64,000 nucleotides of DNA, from contig NZ_JADPIB010000001.1 of assembly GCF_015767265.1 (NCBI RefSeq), positions 806,001-870,000 of the forward strand. Direction: 5' to 3'. The translations under genes and the position numbers were made by a program. A model generated the notes under the pieces. That model saw only the letters and a program-made list of their open reading frames with translations. It was not told where the DNA came from and made no database searches. This stretch comes from Aureivirga marina. Its GTDB lineage: Bacteria; Bacteroidota; Bacteroidia; Flavobacteriales; Flavobacteriaceae. Of the stretch, positions 18,252 through 27,792 are shown one piece after another; within the stretch, counting starts at the first letter, position 1, and the number at the start of each line of letters is the position of its first letter.

Positions 18252-20150
18252 TTAATAAGCTCTTTCATTATTTCCTTCATAATAATTGATAAATGCATCA
18301 TTTACCACTCGATGTCCTCCATGTGTTGGATAATCTCCTGTGAAATACCAATCTCCTGTATGTTCTGGACAAGCTCTATGTAAATTTTCAACTGTTTGGA
18401 AAACTACTGAAATATTAGCATTTATTCCATCTGTTTTTAACATTTGAGCGATTTTATCTGAAATCTGCTGATCTGTAAATGGTGCGTAAATTTCTTTTAC
18501 ATAATTTACAATTTCAGCATCTGGCTTTCCTTTTTGTGCTTTAGATTTCTTATAAACTTCCTCAATGATATTTTCTTGATTTGTTTCTTTTAAAAGTTCT
18601 ATTGCTGCTTTAAATGCAATAAATTCTCCTAATTTAGCCATATCAATTCCATAACAATCAGGATATCTAATTTGTGGTGCAGATGAAACAATAATAATTC
18701 GCTTTGGACTTAATCTATCTAATATTTTTACAATACTTTTCTTCAAAGTAGTTCCACGAACAATACTATCATCAATGATAACTAAATTATCATCTTTCTT
18801 TACTACTCCATAAGTAACATCATAAACATGCGCAACTAAATCATCTCGACTACTATCATCAGAAATAAAAGTTCTTAATTTCGCATCTTTAATTGCGATT
18901 TTCTCCACTCTTGGTCTTTCTGATAAAATTTCCGTTACTTTTTCAGCAGAAAGAGATCTTTTCCCATCTAAAAGAATTTGTAATTTTTGGTGATTTAAAA
19001 ACTCTTCCGCAGCTTCACGCATTCCATAAAAAGACGTTTCTGCTGTATTTGGAATGTAAGAAAAAACTGTATTTGTGATATTATGATTTATCTGTTCTAA
19101 AACTTGTGGAAAAACATATTTACCTAAATTCTTTCTTTCTTCATAAATTGAAGCATCACTTCCTCTTGAGAAATAAATTCGCTCAAACGAACAAGATTTT
19201 TTTGGTAACTGCTCTTTAATTGGTTTCATAGAACAATCTCCATCTTTCTTAATGATTAAAGCATGTCCTCTTTCAATTTCTTTTACAGATTCTAAAGGAA
19301 CATTAAAAACGGTTTGAATTACTGGTCTTTCAGAAGCAACTACAATTACCTCATCATCTTGATAATAAAAAGCTGGGCGAATTCCTGCTGGATCTCTTAA
19401 AACAAAAGCATCTCCATGACCTAAAAGTCCTGCCATTGCATAACCTCCATCCCAGTTTCTTGACGCTCTATGAAGAATTCTTTGAATGTCCATTTCTGCT
19501 TCAATTTTTGGTGAAGCATCTTTTTTTGACAATCCTTCTTCTTTACATTCTTGATATAATTGCGCAGCTTCATCATCTAAGAAATGACCGATTTTCTCCA
19601 TGATCGTAACTGTATCTGTACTTTCTTTTGGATGTTGTCCCAATTCCACTAATTCTTGCATTAATTGCTTCGAATTTGTCATATTGAAATTTCCTGCAAC
19701 GATTAAGTTCTTATGCTTCCAATTACTTTGACGTAAAAATGGATGAACACTCTCAATACTATTTCTTCCAAAAGTTCCATAACGAACATGTCCTAAAAAT
19801 AAATTTCCGATGTAAGGCATATTTTCTTCTTGCCATTTTACATCATTTACTTTATCTGGGTTTTCTTTAAAAATCGTATTAATTCTATCGTTTATTTGCG
19901 TAAAAATATCTTGAATAGGTTGTGATTTGTTCGAACGCTTTCTACTAATAAATCTAGTTCCAGGCTCTACATTAAACTTAATACTTGCTAATCCAGCTCC
20001 ATCTTGACCACGATTATGCTGTTTTTCCATTAACAAATACATTCTGTTTACCCCATAAAATGCAGTACCATATTTTTCTTTATAGTATTCTAATGGTTTT
20101 AATAAACGAACCATTGCAATTCCACATTCATGTTTTAAAGCATCACTCAT
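18252..20150 (-). CDS. purF: Amidophosphoribosyltransferase (PurF family), long form
   Basis: A 632-residue protein with an N-terminal class II glutamine amidotransferase domain and a C-terminal PRTase domain. The likely nucleophile is Cys9, in HECGIAM, implying removal of an 8-residue propeptide. The PRPP loop is LVIIDDSIVRGTTLKKS. PurF makes phosphoribosylamine, the first step of purine synthesis. At 632 residues it is clearly longer than the usual 450-510. The extra sequence is split between insertions in the glutaminase part and a C-terminal extension (from about residue 520). It is not in a pur operon, so it could be a second PurF-like protein of this phylum; purF is my best call. Confidence 0.82.
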   Translation of the reverse strand: MSDALKHECGIAMVRLLKPLEYYKEKYGTAFYGVNRMYLLMEKQHNRGQDGAGLASIKFNVEPGTRFISRKRSNKSQPIQDIFTQINDRINTIFKENPDKVNDVKWQEENMPYIGNLFLGHVRYGTFGRNSIESVHPFLRQSNWKHKNLIVAGNFNMTNSKQLMQELVELGQHPKESTDTVTIMEKIGHFLDDEAAQLYQECKEEGLSKKDASPKIEAEMDIQRILHRASRNWDGGYAMAGLLGHGDAFVLRDPAGIRPAFYYQDDEVIVVASERPVIQTVFNVPLESVKEIERGHALIIKKDGDCSMKPIKEQLPKKSCSFERIYFSRGSDASIYEERKNLGKYVFPQVLEQINHNITNTVFSYIPNTAETSFYGMREAAEEFLNHQKLQILLDGKRSLSAEKVTEILSERPRVEKIAIKDAKLRTFISDDSSRDDLVAHVYDVTYGVVKKDDNLVIIDDSIVRGTTLKKSIVKILDRLSPKRIIIVSSAPQIRYPDCYGIDMAKLGEFIAFKAAIELLKETNQENIIEEVYKKSKAQKGKPDAEIVNYVKEIYAPFTDQQISDKIAQMLKTDGINANISVVFQTVENLHRACPEHTGDWYFTGDYPTHGGHRVVNDAFINYYEGNNERAY

Positions 20151-20206
20151 TTTTCGAAATAGGTTTTAGTTGTGTGTGTTGTTGTGTTTTTATTTCGTTG
20201 TAAAAA

Positions 20207-20239
20207 TAAAAAAATCCGTATCAAAACGATACGGATTTT
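20207..20239 (-). terminator. Terminator of the PfkB kinase gene
   Basis: A perfect 12-bp stem, AAAATCCGTATC with GATACGGATTTT, is followed on the minus strand by a T run. It separates the kinase from purF. Confidence 0.85.
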
Positions 20240-20263
20240 CATATTATAAATTTATAGAACCAT

Positions 20264-21193
20264 TTATTTGTTTAATTCGATTTCAAATTGTGTTAGTTCT
20301 TTAAATTGAACTAATCTATTTTGAACTTCGTCAGCAGCTAAATTTTCCATTCTTTCTGTTCCAAATTTCTCAACACAGAAAGAAGCTAAATTAGAACCAG
20401 CAATTACAGCTCTCTTCATATTTTCAAAAGAAATATCTTCTGTTTTTGCTAAATATCCGATAAATCCTCCTGCAAAAGTATCTCCTGCTCCTGTTGGATC
20501 AAATACTTCTTCTAAAGGTAAAGCTGGTGCAAAGAAAACATCTTTTTCATGGAATAATAAAGCTCCGTGCTCTCCTTTTTTGATTACCACATATTTTGGT
20601 CCCATTTCGTAGATTTTCTGTGCAGCTTTCACTAAAGAATATTCTCCAGTTAATTGTCTTGCTTCTTCGTCATTAATTGTAATAACATCTACTCTTTTGA
20701 TTACATTTAATAAATCTTCTAATGTATTATCCATCCAGAAGTTCATCGTATCTAAAACCACTAATTTTGGTCTTTCTTCCATTTGATCTAAAACAGAAGA
20801 TTGTACTAATGGATGTAAGTTTCCTAACATTACAAATTCAGCATTTTTGAATTCGTCACTTACTTTTGGATTAAAATCTGCAAGAACATTTAATTCTGTT
20901 GCTAATGTAGTACGAGAATTTAAATCGTTGTGATATTCACCACTCCAAAAGAAAGTTTTTCCTTCTTTTACGATTTCAATTGCATCTGTATTTACATTTT
21001 TATCATTTAACATTTTCAAATATTCTTCAGGGAAATCACCTCCAACTACAGAAACAATTCCTGAATCAATTCCAAAATTTGAAGCAGATAATCCGATATA
21101 CGTACCTGCACCACCTAATATTTTATCTGTTTCACCGAAAGGAGTCTTGATTGCATCAAAAGCCACAGTCCCCACAATAAGTAATTTACTCAT
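20264..21193 (-). CDS. PfkB/ribokinase-family sugar or nucleoside kinase
   Basis: A 309-residue ribokinase-fold kinase. The N-terminal glycine motif is KILGGAGTYIGLSASNFG and the C-terminal signature is DPTGAGDTFAGGFIGYL, whose second Asp is the catalytic base. The substrate is not evident; adenosine, ribose or another sugar are all possible. An ATG five codons upstream (21208) is in frame; I chose 21193 because the conserved MSKLLIVGTVAFD begins there. Lies upstream of purF on the same strand but with a strong terminator between, so they are probably independent transcripts. Confidence 0.85.
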   Translation of the reverse strand: MSKLLIVGTVAFDAIKTPFGETDKILGGAGTYIGLSASNFGIDSGIVSVVGGDFPEEYLKMLNDKNVNTDAIEIVKEGKTFFWSGEYHNDLNSRTTLATELNVLADFNPKVSDEFKNAEFVMLGNLHPLVQSSVLDQMEERPKLVVLDTMNFWMDNTLEDLLNVIKRVDVITINDEEARQLTGEYSLVKAAQKIYEMGPKYVVIKKGEHGALLFHEKDVFFAPALPLEEVFDPTGAGDTFAGGFIGYLAKTEDISFENMKRAVIAGSNLASFCVEKFGTERMENLAADEVQNRLVQFKELTQFEIELNK

Positions 21194-21300
21194 AGTCTTA
21201 TTCTTCATTAAATTAATTACTTACAAGAAGTTAAAGATACTTTTTGAAAGTATGCTAAAAATTCCTGAACTTTAATTATGGTTAAATAGTTGAATGTATT

Positions 21301-21308
21301 TAACTTTG
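21301..21308 (+). promoter_or_regulatory. -7 promoter box of the sufE operon
   Basis: TAACTTTG matches TAnnTTTG, 18 bases before the sufE ATG; no clear -33 box. Confidence 0.4.
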
Positions 21309-21326
21309 CAAAAATAAGTTTAAAAA

Positions 21327-21746
21327 ATGACTATCAAAGAAATACAAGAAGAAATTATTGATGAGTTTTCAATGTTTGAAGATTGGATGGAACGTTATGA
21401 GTATCTTATCGACTTAGGAAAATCTCTACCAATAATTGATGAACAATATAAAGTAGACGAAAATTTAATCAAAGGTTGCCAATCGCAAGTTTGGTTATAT
21501 TCTGAATTAGAAGATGGAGTTGTGAAATATACTGCTGATAGTGATGCTATTCTTACTAAAGGAATTATTGCTTTATTATTACAAGTGTTTAGCAATCAAG
21601 AACCTAAAGCTATTTTAGAAGCAGATACTAAATTTATTGATGAAATTGGACTGAAAGAACATCTTTCTCCAACGAGAGCAAATGGATTGGTATCTATGAT
21701 TAAACAAATCAAGTTGTATGCAATTGCATTACAAACGAAAGCTTAA
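21327..21746 (+). CDS. sufE: Cysteine desulfuration protein SufE
   Basis: A 139-residue SufE. The motif LIKGCQSQVWL carries the sulfur-accepting Cys51. SufE takes persulfide sulfur from the desulfurase SufS and hands it to the SufBCD scaffold for Fe-S cluster building. First of three genes (18- and 3-base gaps) whose second member is the DUF59 protein, confirming an Fe-S role. The sufBCDS genes are not in this window. Confidence 0.94.
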   Translation: MTIKEIQEEIIDEFSMFEDWMERYEYLIDLGKSLPIIDEQYKVDENLIKGCQSQVWLYSELEDGVVKYTADSDAILTKGIIALLLQVFSNQEPKAILEADTKFIDEIGLKEHLSPTRANGLVSMIKQIKLYAIALQTKA

Positions 21747-21764
21747 TTTTTAAATTAAAGGAAA

Positions 21765-22085
21765 ATGAAAGAAGCAGAAATTCAAGAAATGGGAGATAAA
21801 ATCGTTGCTGTTTTAAAAACAATATACGATCCAGAAATTCCTGTAGATATCTATGAGTTAGGATTAATCTACGACGTAATGGTAAGCGAAGATAATGATG
21901 TAAAAATATTAATGACTTTAACTTCTCCAAACTGTCCTGTTGCAGAAACACTTCCTGTGGAAGTAGAAGAAAAAGTAAAAACAATTGCAGAAGTTCATAA
22001 TTGTGAAGTAGAAATTACTTTTGATCCAACTTGGACACAAGATATGATGAGTGAAGAAGCAAAGTTAGAATTAGGTTTTCTATAA
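21765..22085 (+). CDS. DUF59/MIP18-family Fe-S assembly protein
   Basis: A 106-residue protein of the MIP18/PaaD-like (DUF59) family. It shows the DPEIPVDIYELGLIYDV core and a Cys57 in LTSPNCPVAETLP, the residue conserved in SufT-type maturation factors. It helps insert Fe-S clusters into client proteins. It starts 18 bases after sufE and is followed 3 bases later by the DUF2480 gene, so the three are one operon. Confidence 0.9.
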   Translation: MKEAEIQEMGDKIVAVLKTIYDPEIPVDIYELGLIYDVMVSEDNDVKILMTLTSPNCPVAETLPVEVEEKVKTIAEVHNCEVEITFDPTWTQDMMSEEAKLELGFL

Positions 22086-22088
22086 AAA

Positions 22089-22598
22089 ATGGCAGAAGAA
22101 ATCGTAAATAGAGTTGCTAAAAGTCCTTTAGTTACTATTTATCTTGAAGATTATTTCCCTACAAATCCAAGAATGGAAATTGATATCAAAAATTGGCTTT
22201 TTGAAGGAATAATTTTAAAAGAAAAAGATTTTAGAGCATATTTAGAAGAACATAACTGGGAACAATATCAAGATGCTTTTGTTTCTATTTTTTGTTCTGA
22301 AGATGCTATTATTCCAACATGGGCTTATATGTTGGTTGCCACGAAAGTTACTCCTTTTGCTAAAAAAGTGATGAAAGGAAATAAACAAGATTTAGAAAAT
22401 GCTATTTTTCAGGAAATCATAAATAATCTGGATTATTCTACATTTGAAGGAAAACCTGTAATCATAAAAGGTTGTGCTTCTAAACCAATTCCAGAAAATG
22501 TTTATGTTCATTTAATTGAAAAACTTCAACCTGTTGCCAAGTCTATCATGTTCGGTGAAGCTTGTTCAACAGTACCATTATACAAAAAGAAAAAATAA
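22089..22598 (+). CDS. DUF2480 family protein
   Basis: A 169-residue soluble protein with the features of DUF2480, a Bacteroidota family usually found beside suf genes: ITLE-type start, FCSEDAIIPTWAYM in the middle and VIIKGCASKPIPENVYVHL near the end, with FGEACSTVPLYKK at the C-terminus. Cysteines in FCSED, KGCASK and GEACS could bind metal, but this is inference. Its role is unknown; the tight linkage to sufE and DUF59 points to Fe-S cluster metabolism. Confidence 0.82.
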   Translation: MAEEIVNRVAKSPLVTIYLEDYFPTNPRMEIDIKNWLFEGIILKEKDFRAYLEEHNWEQYQDAFVSIFCSEDAIIPTWAYMLVATKVTPFAKKVMKGNKQDLENAIFQEIINNLDYSTFEGKPVIIKGCASKPIPENVYVHLIEKLQPVAKSIMFGEACSTVPLYKKKK

Positions 22599-22600
22599 AT

Positions 22601-22644
22601 AAAAGCTTCATCAAATAAATGAACTTGATGAAGCTTTTGCTTTA
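22601..22644 (+). terminator. Terminator of the sufE operon
   Basis: A perfect 14-bp stem, AAAAGCTTCATCAA with TTGATGAAGCTTTT, followed by GCTTT. Confidence 0.7.
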
Positions 22645-22692
22645 ACTACTTTTAATCATAATCAAATAATAATTATAAAAATCAAACACACT

Positions 22693-23538
22693 ATGAGAAA
22701 AAAATTACTTTTAATTTTATTTCTGGTTACAGGTATGGTCTTAAATGCACAAACGGAAAAAGATTCTATTCCTTCTAACTGGAACAATTCAGGAAACTTT
22801 AGTTTTCTTTTAAATCAATCTTCTTATTCAAATTGGGTTGCTGGTGGAGATAATAACTTTGGTGGAAATGTAATGTTAAATTACAATTTCAATTACACGA
22901 AAGAAAAATGGACTTGGAGTACAAGAGTGAATGCTGCTTATGGAGTTTCTAAAAATGCAGATGAAGCAACAAAGAAAACAGATGATAAAATTGAAATTAA
23001 TTCGGTTTTAGGTTATAAAGCTGGTGGAAATTGGAGCTATTCTTTCTTTGCAAATGCAAAAACACAATTTACTGTTGGATATGAAGATTATAATGCAGAT
23101 CCAAGAGTTGAGATTTCAAATTTCCTTTCTCCTGGTTATTTTAGTTTTGGTCCTGGTATGCTTTGGAAGAAATCAGATAATTTATATTTAAACTTATCTC
23201 CTGCTACTTCTCGCTTAACTGTTGTAGATGACGAGCAATCTGGAAGTTTTGGCGTAGAAGAAGGTGAAAATATCTTCTATCAACTGGGTTTCAATGCAAA
23301 CTTTTATTACAAGTTTACAATTATGGAAAACATTACTGCTGAAAATAATTTAGTTCTTTATACAGATTATTTAGATGAGCCTAAAAATGTTATTTTAAAT
23401 TATGAATTAAATGTAGTAATGAAGATAAATAAATATCTTTCTACAAATGTAAACTTACAAATCATCGCTGATGACAATGCTTCTTCAAGAATTCAATCAA
23501 AAGAAGTTTTTGGTTTAGGAGTAAATGTTGCTTTATAA
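22693..23538 (+). CDS. DUF3078 outer membrane beta-barrel-like protein
   Basis: A 281-residue exported protein with a signal peptide ending VLNAQ. The mature start WNNSGNFSFLLNQSSYSNWV with AGGDNN is the DUF3078 hallmark, and the rest alternates aromatic strands and turns as an outer membrane barrel does (ending VFGLGVNVAL). Function unknown. Single gene, convergent with lepA and sharing its terminator. Confidence 0.82.
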   Translation: MRKKLLLILFLVTGMVLNAQTEKDSIPSNWNNSGNFSFLLNQSSYSNWVAGGDNNFGGNVMLNYNFNYTKEKWTWSTRVNAAYGVSKNADEATKKTDDKIEINSVLGYKAGGNWSYSFFANAKTQFTVGYEDYNADPRVEISNFLSPGYFSFGPGMLWKKSDNLYLNLSPATSRLTVVDDEQSGSFGVEEGENIFYQLGFNANFYYKFTIMENITAENNLVLYTDYLDEPKNVILNYELNVVMKINKYLSTNVNLQIIADDNASSRIQSKEVFGLGVNVAL

Positions 23539-23560
23539 AAAGTAAAACATATATAAAACA

Positions 23561-23592
23561 AAAAAGCTTCGAGAGTCTCGAAGCTTTTTTTA
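23561..23592. terminator. Bidirectional terminator between DUF3078 gene and lepA
   Basis: AAAAAGCTTCGAG pairs with CTCGAAGCTTTTT around a tiny loop, flanked by A and T runs, serving both convergent genes. Confidence 0.85.
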
Positions 23593-23599
23593 TATCTAA

Positions 23600-25396
23600 T
23601 TAATCGTTTAATTTCAATACTGCCATAAATGCTTGTTGTGGAATTTCTACGTTTCCAACCTGACGCATTCTTTTCTTTCCTTTCTTTTGCTTTTCTAAAA
23701 GCTTACGTTTACGAGAAATATCTCCTCCATAACATTTTGCTGTTACATCTTTACGTAATGCTTTTACAGTTTCACGAGAGATAATCTTCGCTCCAATTGC
23801 AGCCTGAATTGGAATATCAAATTGTTGACGAGGAATTAATTCTTTTAATTTCTCACACATTTTCTTTCCAATTGTATAAGCATTATCTGCGTGTAATAAA
23901 GCAGAAAGTGCATCTACAGAATCTCCATTTAATAAAATATCAACTTTTACAAGTTTCGAAGCTCTCATTCCAATTGGGTGATAATCGAAAGACGCATATC
24001 CTTTAGAAACTGTTTTTAATCGATCATAAAAATCAAATACAATCTCTGCAAGAGGCATATCAAAAGTCAACTCAACTCTTTGTGGAGTTAAATACGTTTG
24101 ATTTACGATAATTCCTCTTTTCTCAATACAAAGACTCATTACTTGTCCTACGAAATCCGCTTGTGTAATGATACTTGCTTTGATAAATGGTTCTTCTACT
24201 CTATCTAATTTTGAAGGTTCTGGTAAATCTGATGGATTGTTTACAATAATAACTTCATCTGGATTTTTCTTCGTAAATGCATGGTAAGATACGTTGGGAA
24301 CTGTAGTAATTACAGTCATATCAAACTCACGTTCTAAACGTTCTTGGATAATTTCCATATGAAGCATTCCTAAGAATCCACAACGGAAACCAAATCCTAA
24401 TGCAGCTGAACTTTCTGGTGCAAAAACTAAAGAAGCATCATTTAATTGTAATTTCTCCATCGAATTACGAAGTTCTTCATAATCTTCTGTATCTACAGGA
24501 TAAATTCCGGCAAATACCATCGGTTTTACGTCCTCAAATCCTTCAATTGCATTTGGTGTAGATTCTTTTGCATCTGTAATCGTATCTCCTACTTTTACTT
24601 CACTTGCAGCTTTAATTCCTGTAATAAGGTAACCTACATCTCCAGTTTTAATTGTTTTCTTTGGCTCTTGTTCTAATTTTAACGTTCCAATTTCATCAGC
24701 GAAATATTCATTTCCTGTTGCCATGAACTTGATACGTTGTCCTTTTTTGATTTCTCCATTGATAACTCTAAAGTAAGTTTCAACTCCTCTAAATTGGTTA
24801 TAAACAGAATCAAAAATCAATGCTTGAAGTGGAGCTTCCGGATCTCCTTCTGGAGCTGGAACTCTTTCAATAATTGCTTCTAATATTTTATCCACTCCAA
24901 AACCTGTTTTTCCACTTGCTGGAATTACATCTTCTGGGTCGCATCCTAATAAATCTACGATATCATCCGTAACTTCTTCAGGATTTGCACTTGGTAAATC
25001 TACTTTATTTAAAACCGGAATAATTTCTAAATCATTTTCTAAAGCAAGGTATAAATTAGAAATCGTCTGTGCTTGAATACTTTGAGCAGCATCTACAATA
25101 AGTAAAGCTCCTTCACAGGCAGCAATCGATCTAGAAACTTCATAAGAAAAATCTACGTGTCCTGGAGTGTCAATTAAGTTTAAGATATATTCTTCTCCTT
25201 TATAATTAAACTCCATCTGAATCGCATGACTTTTAATTGTGATTCCTCTCTCACGCTCTAAATCCATACTATCTAGTAACTGATCTTGCTTTTCACGCTC
25301 TGTTACAGCTCCAGTATAATCTAATAATCTATCTGCCAAAGTACTTTTACCATGGTCGATGTGTGCAATAATGCAAAAATTTCTTATATGCTTCAT
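23600..25396 (-). CDS. lepA: Elongation factor 4 (LepA)
   Basis: A 598-residue translational GTPase, the normal LepA length. G-motifs: AHIDHGKST (P-loop), RERGITIKS (switch I), DTPGH and NKVD. The LepA-specific C-terminal domain is present ([40 protein letters not shown]). It acts on stalled ribosomes and in ribosome assembly. Single gene with a TATCTTTG box 30 bases upstream. Confidence 0.97.
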   Translation of the reverse strand: MKHIRNFCIIAHIDHGKSTLADRLLDYTGAVTEREKQDQLLDSMDLERERGITIKSHAIQMEFNYKGEEYILNLIDTPGHVDFSYEVSRSIAACEGALLIVDAAQSIQAQTISNLYLALENDLEIIPVLNKVDLPSANPEEVTDDIVDLLGCDPEDVIPASGKTGFGVDKILEAIIERVPAPEGDPEAPLQALIFDSVYNQFRGVETYFRVINGEIKKGQRIKFMATGNEYFADEIGTLKLEQEPKKTIKTGDVGYLITGIKAASEVKVGDTITDAKESTPNAIEGFEDVKPMVFAGIYPVDTEDYEELRNSMEKLQLNDASLVFAPESSAALGFGFRCGFLGMLHMEIIQERLEREFDMTVITTVPNVSYHAFTKKNPDEVIIVNNPSDLPEPSKLDRVEEPFIKASIITQADFVGQVMSLCIEKRGIIVNQTYLTPQRVELTFDMPLAEIVFDFYDRLKTVSKGYASFDYHPIGMRASKLVKVDILLNGDSVDALSALLHADNAYTIGKKMCEKLKELIPRQQFDIPIQAAIGAKIISRETVKALRKDVTAKCYGGDISRKRKLLEKQKKGKKRMRQVGNVEIPQQAFMAVLKLND

Positions 25397-25426
25397 TCGA
25401 TATTTGTCCTTACTTCTTTAATCTCA

Positions 25427-25434
25427 CAAAGATA
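25427..25434 (-). promoter_or_regulatory. -7 promoter box of lepA
   Basis: The minus strand reads TATCTTTG, a full match to TAnnTTTG, 30 bases before the lepA ATG. Confidence 0.4.
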
Positions 25435-25480
25435 TATATTTCGTAAATATCTTTTTAAAAAAGAATTTATAAATTAAATG

Positions 25481-26791
25481 TTATGCTTCCTGTTTAGTGT
25501 AAACATTTTCTTGTTTTTGTGCTTTTTGAATAAAATTCAAGCCTTTTTCAATTACGTCATACAATTTCTCTAATTGTTTATCAGTAATTACAAAAGGTGC
25601 TAAAATATAAATTGTATTTCCTAATGGACGTAAAAAAGCACCATTTTCCATAAAGAAATTAAATAATTCGTAACGTAATTTTCCGTATCTCGACATGTCA
25701 ACATCCATATCTAAAGCGACTATTACTCCTAGTTGACGTGTTTCTTTTACTAAAGGATGTTGTGAAATTTTATTTGCAAATTCTTGATGTTTTTTAGAAA
25801 CTCTCTGAATATTATTTTGCATTTCTTCCGATTTCAACAATGTTACACTTGCTGAAACTGCTGTACATGCCAAAGGATTTGCAGAATAAGTATGTCCATG
25901 GAAAAGTCCTTTTGAAATTTCTTTACTTAAAAAAGCATCATAAATTTCTTGTGAACAAGTAGTCAATCCCATTGGAACAATTCCTCCTGTAAGCGATTTT
26001 GACAAGCATAAAATATCTGGTTTATTTTCTAAATAATCACTTGCAAAATATTTTCCTGTCTTACCAAAACCTGTCATTACCTCATCTGCAATTGCTAAAA
26101 CATTATGTTCTTTTGCAATAAAAATCAATGCATCCAATAATTCTTTATCATACATTTTCATTGCTGCTGCACCTTGAACAAGTGGCTCAAAAATAAATCC
26201 TGCAACTTTTCCTGAAGAAATAATTTCTAAAAACTTCGCTTTTACTTCTTCAAAATTTTCATTTGTTGGAACAGGAATTCTATCTATTTGCAATAAAAAA
26301 TCTGAAAAAGGTCCGTTATAAACATCTAAACCAGAAACAGACATTGCTCCAAAAGTATCTCCATGAAATGCATCTTCTAATGCGATGAATCTATTTTTCT
26401 TTTCTCCTTGGTTAAAATGAAATTGTAATGCCATTTTAATTGCGATGTCCACTGTTGTTGAACCATTATCTGAAAAAAAGATTTTCGCTTGATTTTCTGG
26501 TAAAATTGACATTAAATCTTCAGACATTTTGATTGCTGGCTCATGTGTAAATCCTGCAAAAACAATCTGATCTAGATTTATCATTTGTTGTTGAACTTTT
26601 TCTATGATATACGAATTACAATGTCCATACATACATGTGTACCAAGAAGCAATTCCATCAATATATTCTTTTCCAGTTTCATCAAACAAAGAAGCATCTT
26701 TCGCTTTTACAATTGCCAAATGATTTGGATGCAATTCGTGTTGTGTCAACGGATGCCAAAGATATTTTTTATCTCTTTCTGTTAGATTCAT
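25481..26791 (-). CDS. bioA: Adenosylmethionine-8-amino-7-oxononanoate aminotransferase
   Basis: A 436-residue PLP-dependent class III aminotransferase of biotin synthesis that makes 7,8-diaminopelargonate. The N-terminal LWHPLTQHE is BioA-typical, IADEVMTGFGKTGKYFA is the class III signature, and Lys265 in LSKSLTGG binds PLP. Its ATG overlaps the bioD stop (ATGA, 4 bases). The next step, BioD, is thus encoded just upstream, while bioB, bioF and others are not in this window. Confidence 0.95.
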   Translation of the reverse strand: MNLTERDKKYLWHPLTQHELHPNHLAIVKAKDASLFDETGKEYIDGIASWYTCMYGHCNSYIIEKVQQQMINLDQIVFAGFTHEPAIKMSEDLMSILPENQAKIFFSDNGSTTVDIAIKMALQFHFNQGEKKNRFIALEDAFHGDTFGAMSVSGLDVYNGPFSDFLLQIDRIPVPTNENFEEVKAKFLEIISSGKVAGFIFEPLVQGAAAMKMYDKELLDALIFIAKEHNVLAIADEVMTGFGKTGKYFASDYLENKPDILCLSKSLTGGIVPMGLTTCSQEIYDAFLSKEISKGLFHGHTYSANPLACTAVSASVTLLKSEEMQNNIQRVSKKHQEFANKISQHPLVKETRQLGVIVALDMDVDMSRYGKLRYELFNFFMENGAFLRPLGNTIYILAPFVITDKQLEKLYDVIEKGLNFIQKAQKQENVYTKQEA

Positions 26792-27408
26792 AGTTTTAAT
26801 AAATTTTCTTCTAGTTGATTTGCATAGAAAGAAATTTTCTCATTTGTAAATTCCTTTTCTTCATTAATTCTTCCAATCACAGGAACGTTTGTCATTTTTT
26901 GAATAATGTTTTCCGTTGTTGGATGTTCATCTCCATTAAAAATTATTCCAGCAACTTCTAAACCTTTATTTCTAATCATTTCAATTGTCAACAAAGTGTG
27001 ATTAATACTTCCTAAATAATGACGAGAAACTACAATAATTTTATATTCAGGTTTTAATAAATCAGCAATTGTTTCTGTATTATTTAATGGAACTAAAAGT
27101 CCTCCAGCTCCTTCAATTACTAAATTATTTTCTGTTTTTGGGCAAACAATTTTCTCTAAATCTATTTCTATATTTTCAATTTCAGCCGCTGCATGTGGAC
27201 TCATCGGAGTTTTTAATCCATAAGCATTTGGGTGAAATTTTGTTTTTGTATTCGATATAAAATCTTTTACTTTATCTGTATCTGAATATTCTAATTCTCC
27301 TGCTTGAATAGGTTTCCAATAATCTGCTTGTAAACTTTCTGTTACAACTGCTGAAGCTATTGTTTTTCCTACTTCAGTTCCTATTCCTGTAATAAAATAT
27401 TTCTTCAT
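26788..27408 (-). CDS. bioD: Dethiobiotin synthetase
   Basis: A 206-residue P-loop enzyme that closes the ureido ring of dethiobiotin from CO2 and ATP. The start FITGIGTEVGKTIAS is the BioD P-loop, and VIEGAGGLLVPLN is the second family motif. First gene of the bioD-bioA pair; translation is coupled through the ATGA overlap. No BirA-type operator could be recognised in the 150 bases upstream. Confidence 0.95.
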   Translation of the reverse strand: MKKYFITGIGTEVGKTIASAVVTESLQADYWKPIQAGELEYSDTDKVKDFISNTKTKFHPNAYGLKTPMSPHAAAEIENIEIDLEKIVCPKTENNLVIEGAGGLLVPLNNTETIADLLKPEYKIIVVSRHYLGSINHTLLTIEMIRNKGLEVAGIIFNGDEHPTTENIIQKMTNVPVIGRINEEKEFTNEKISFYANQLEENLLKL

Positions 27409-27493
27409 TTTCTTCTATTTTATTTCTTTTTTAAACAATTATTTCATTTTAAAAAAGTGCATAAAAATAAGCTTTAAATAAGAGATTTTCAGA

Positions 27494-27536
27494 GAAAAAA
27501 TAAGGATTTATGAAAAATAAAATCATAAACCCTTAT
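27494..27536 (-). terminator. Terminator of the U32-ferredoxin operon
   Basis: TAAGGATTTATG (27501-27512) pairs with CATAAACCCTTA (one mismatch); a T run follows on the minus strand. Confidence 0.6.
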
Positions 27537-27561
27537 CCTATAAATCTTATTTATTTCAAAA

Positions 27562-27792
27562 CTATATCTGTTTAACATCAATGATGTTTACTGGACAAGC
27601 TTCTTTTGCATTTTCAGCATCATTGTAAATAGTATCGTCAGGTGATTTAATTGTAAAAAATCCTTTTTTCTCCTTTGAATGAAGTAAAACCGATTTTCCG
27701 TCTTTTTTTGACATTTGAAATTGTAATGGAGCTAATTCCACACAATAATTACAACCGATGCATTTATTTCTTTGTAAAGTGATAATTACCAT
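27562..27792 (-). CDS. Small [4Fe-4S] ferredoxin
   Basis: A 76-residue single-cluster ferredoxin. Cys11, Cys14 and Cys17 (CIGCNYC) plus Cys66 in EACPVNII supply the four ligands. It carries electrons at low potential in the cytoplasm. Its ATG shares one base with the stop of the U32 gene (TAATG), a tight translational coupling that suggests it is the electron donor for that Fe-S protein, though this is inference. Confidence 0.9.
   Translation of the reverse strand: MVIITLQRNKCIGCNYCVELAPLQFQMSKKDGKSVLLHSKEKKGFFTIKSPDDTIYNDAENAKEACPVNIIDVKQI

Noticed and set aside
23797-24006. Open frame opposite lepA, and similar frames opposite other genes
   Set aside because: All such frames lie antisense to well-supported genes and show the low-complexity composition of shadow frames.
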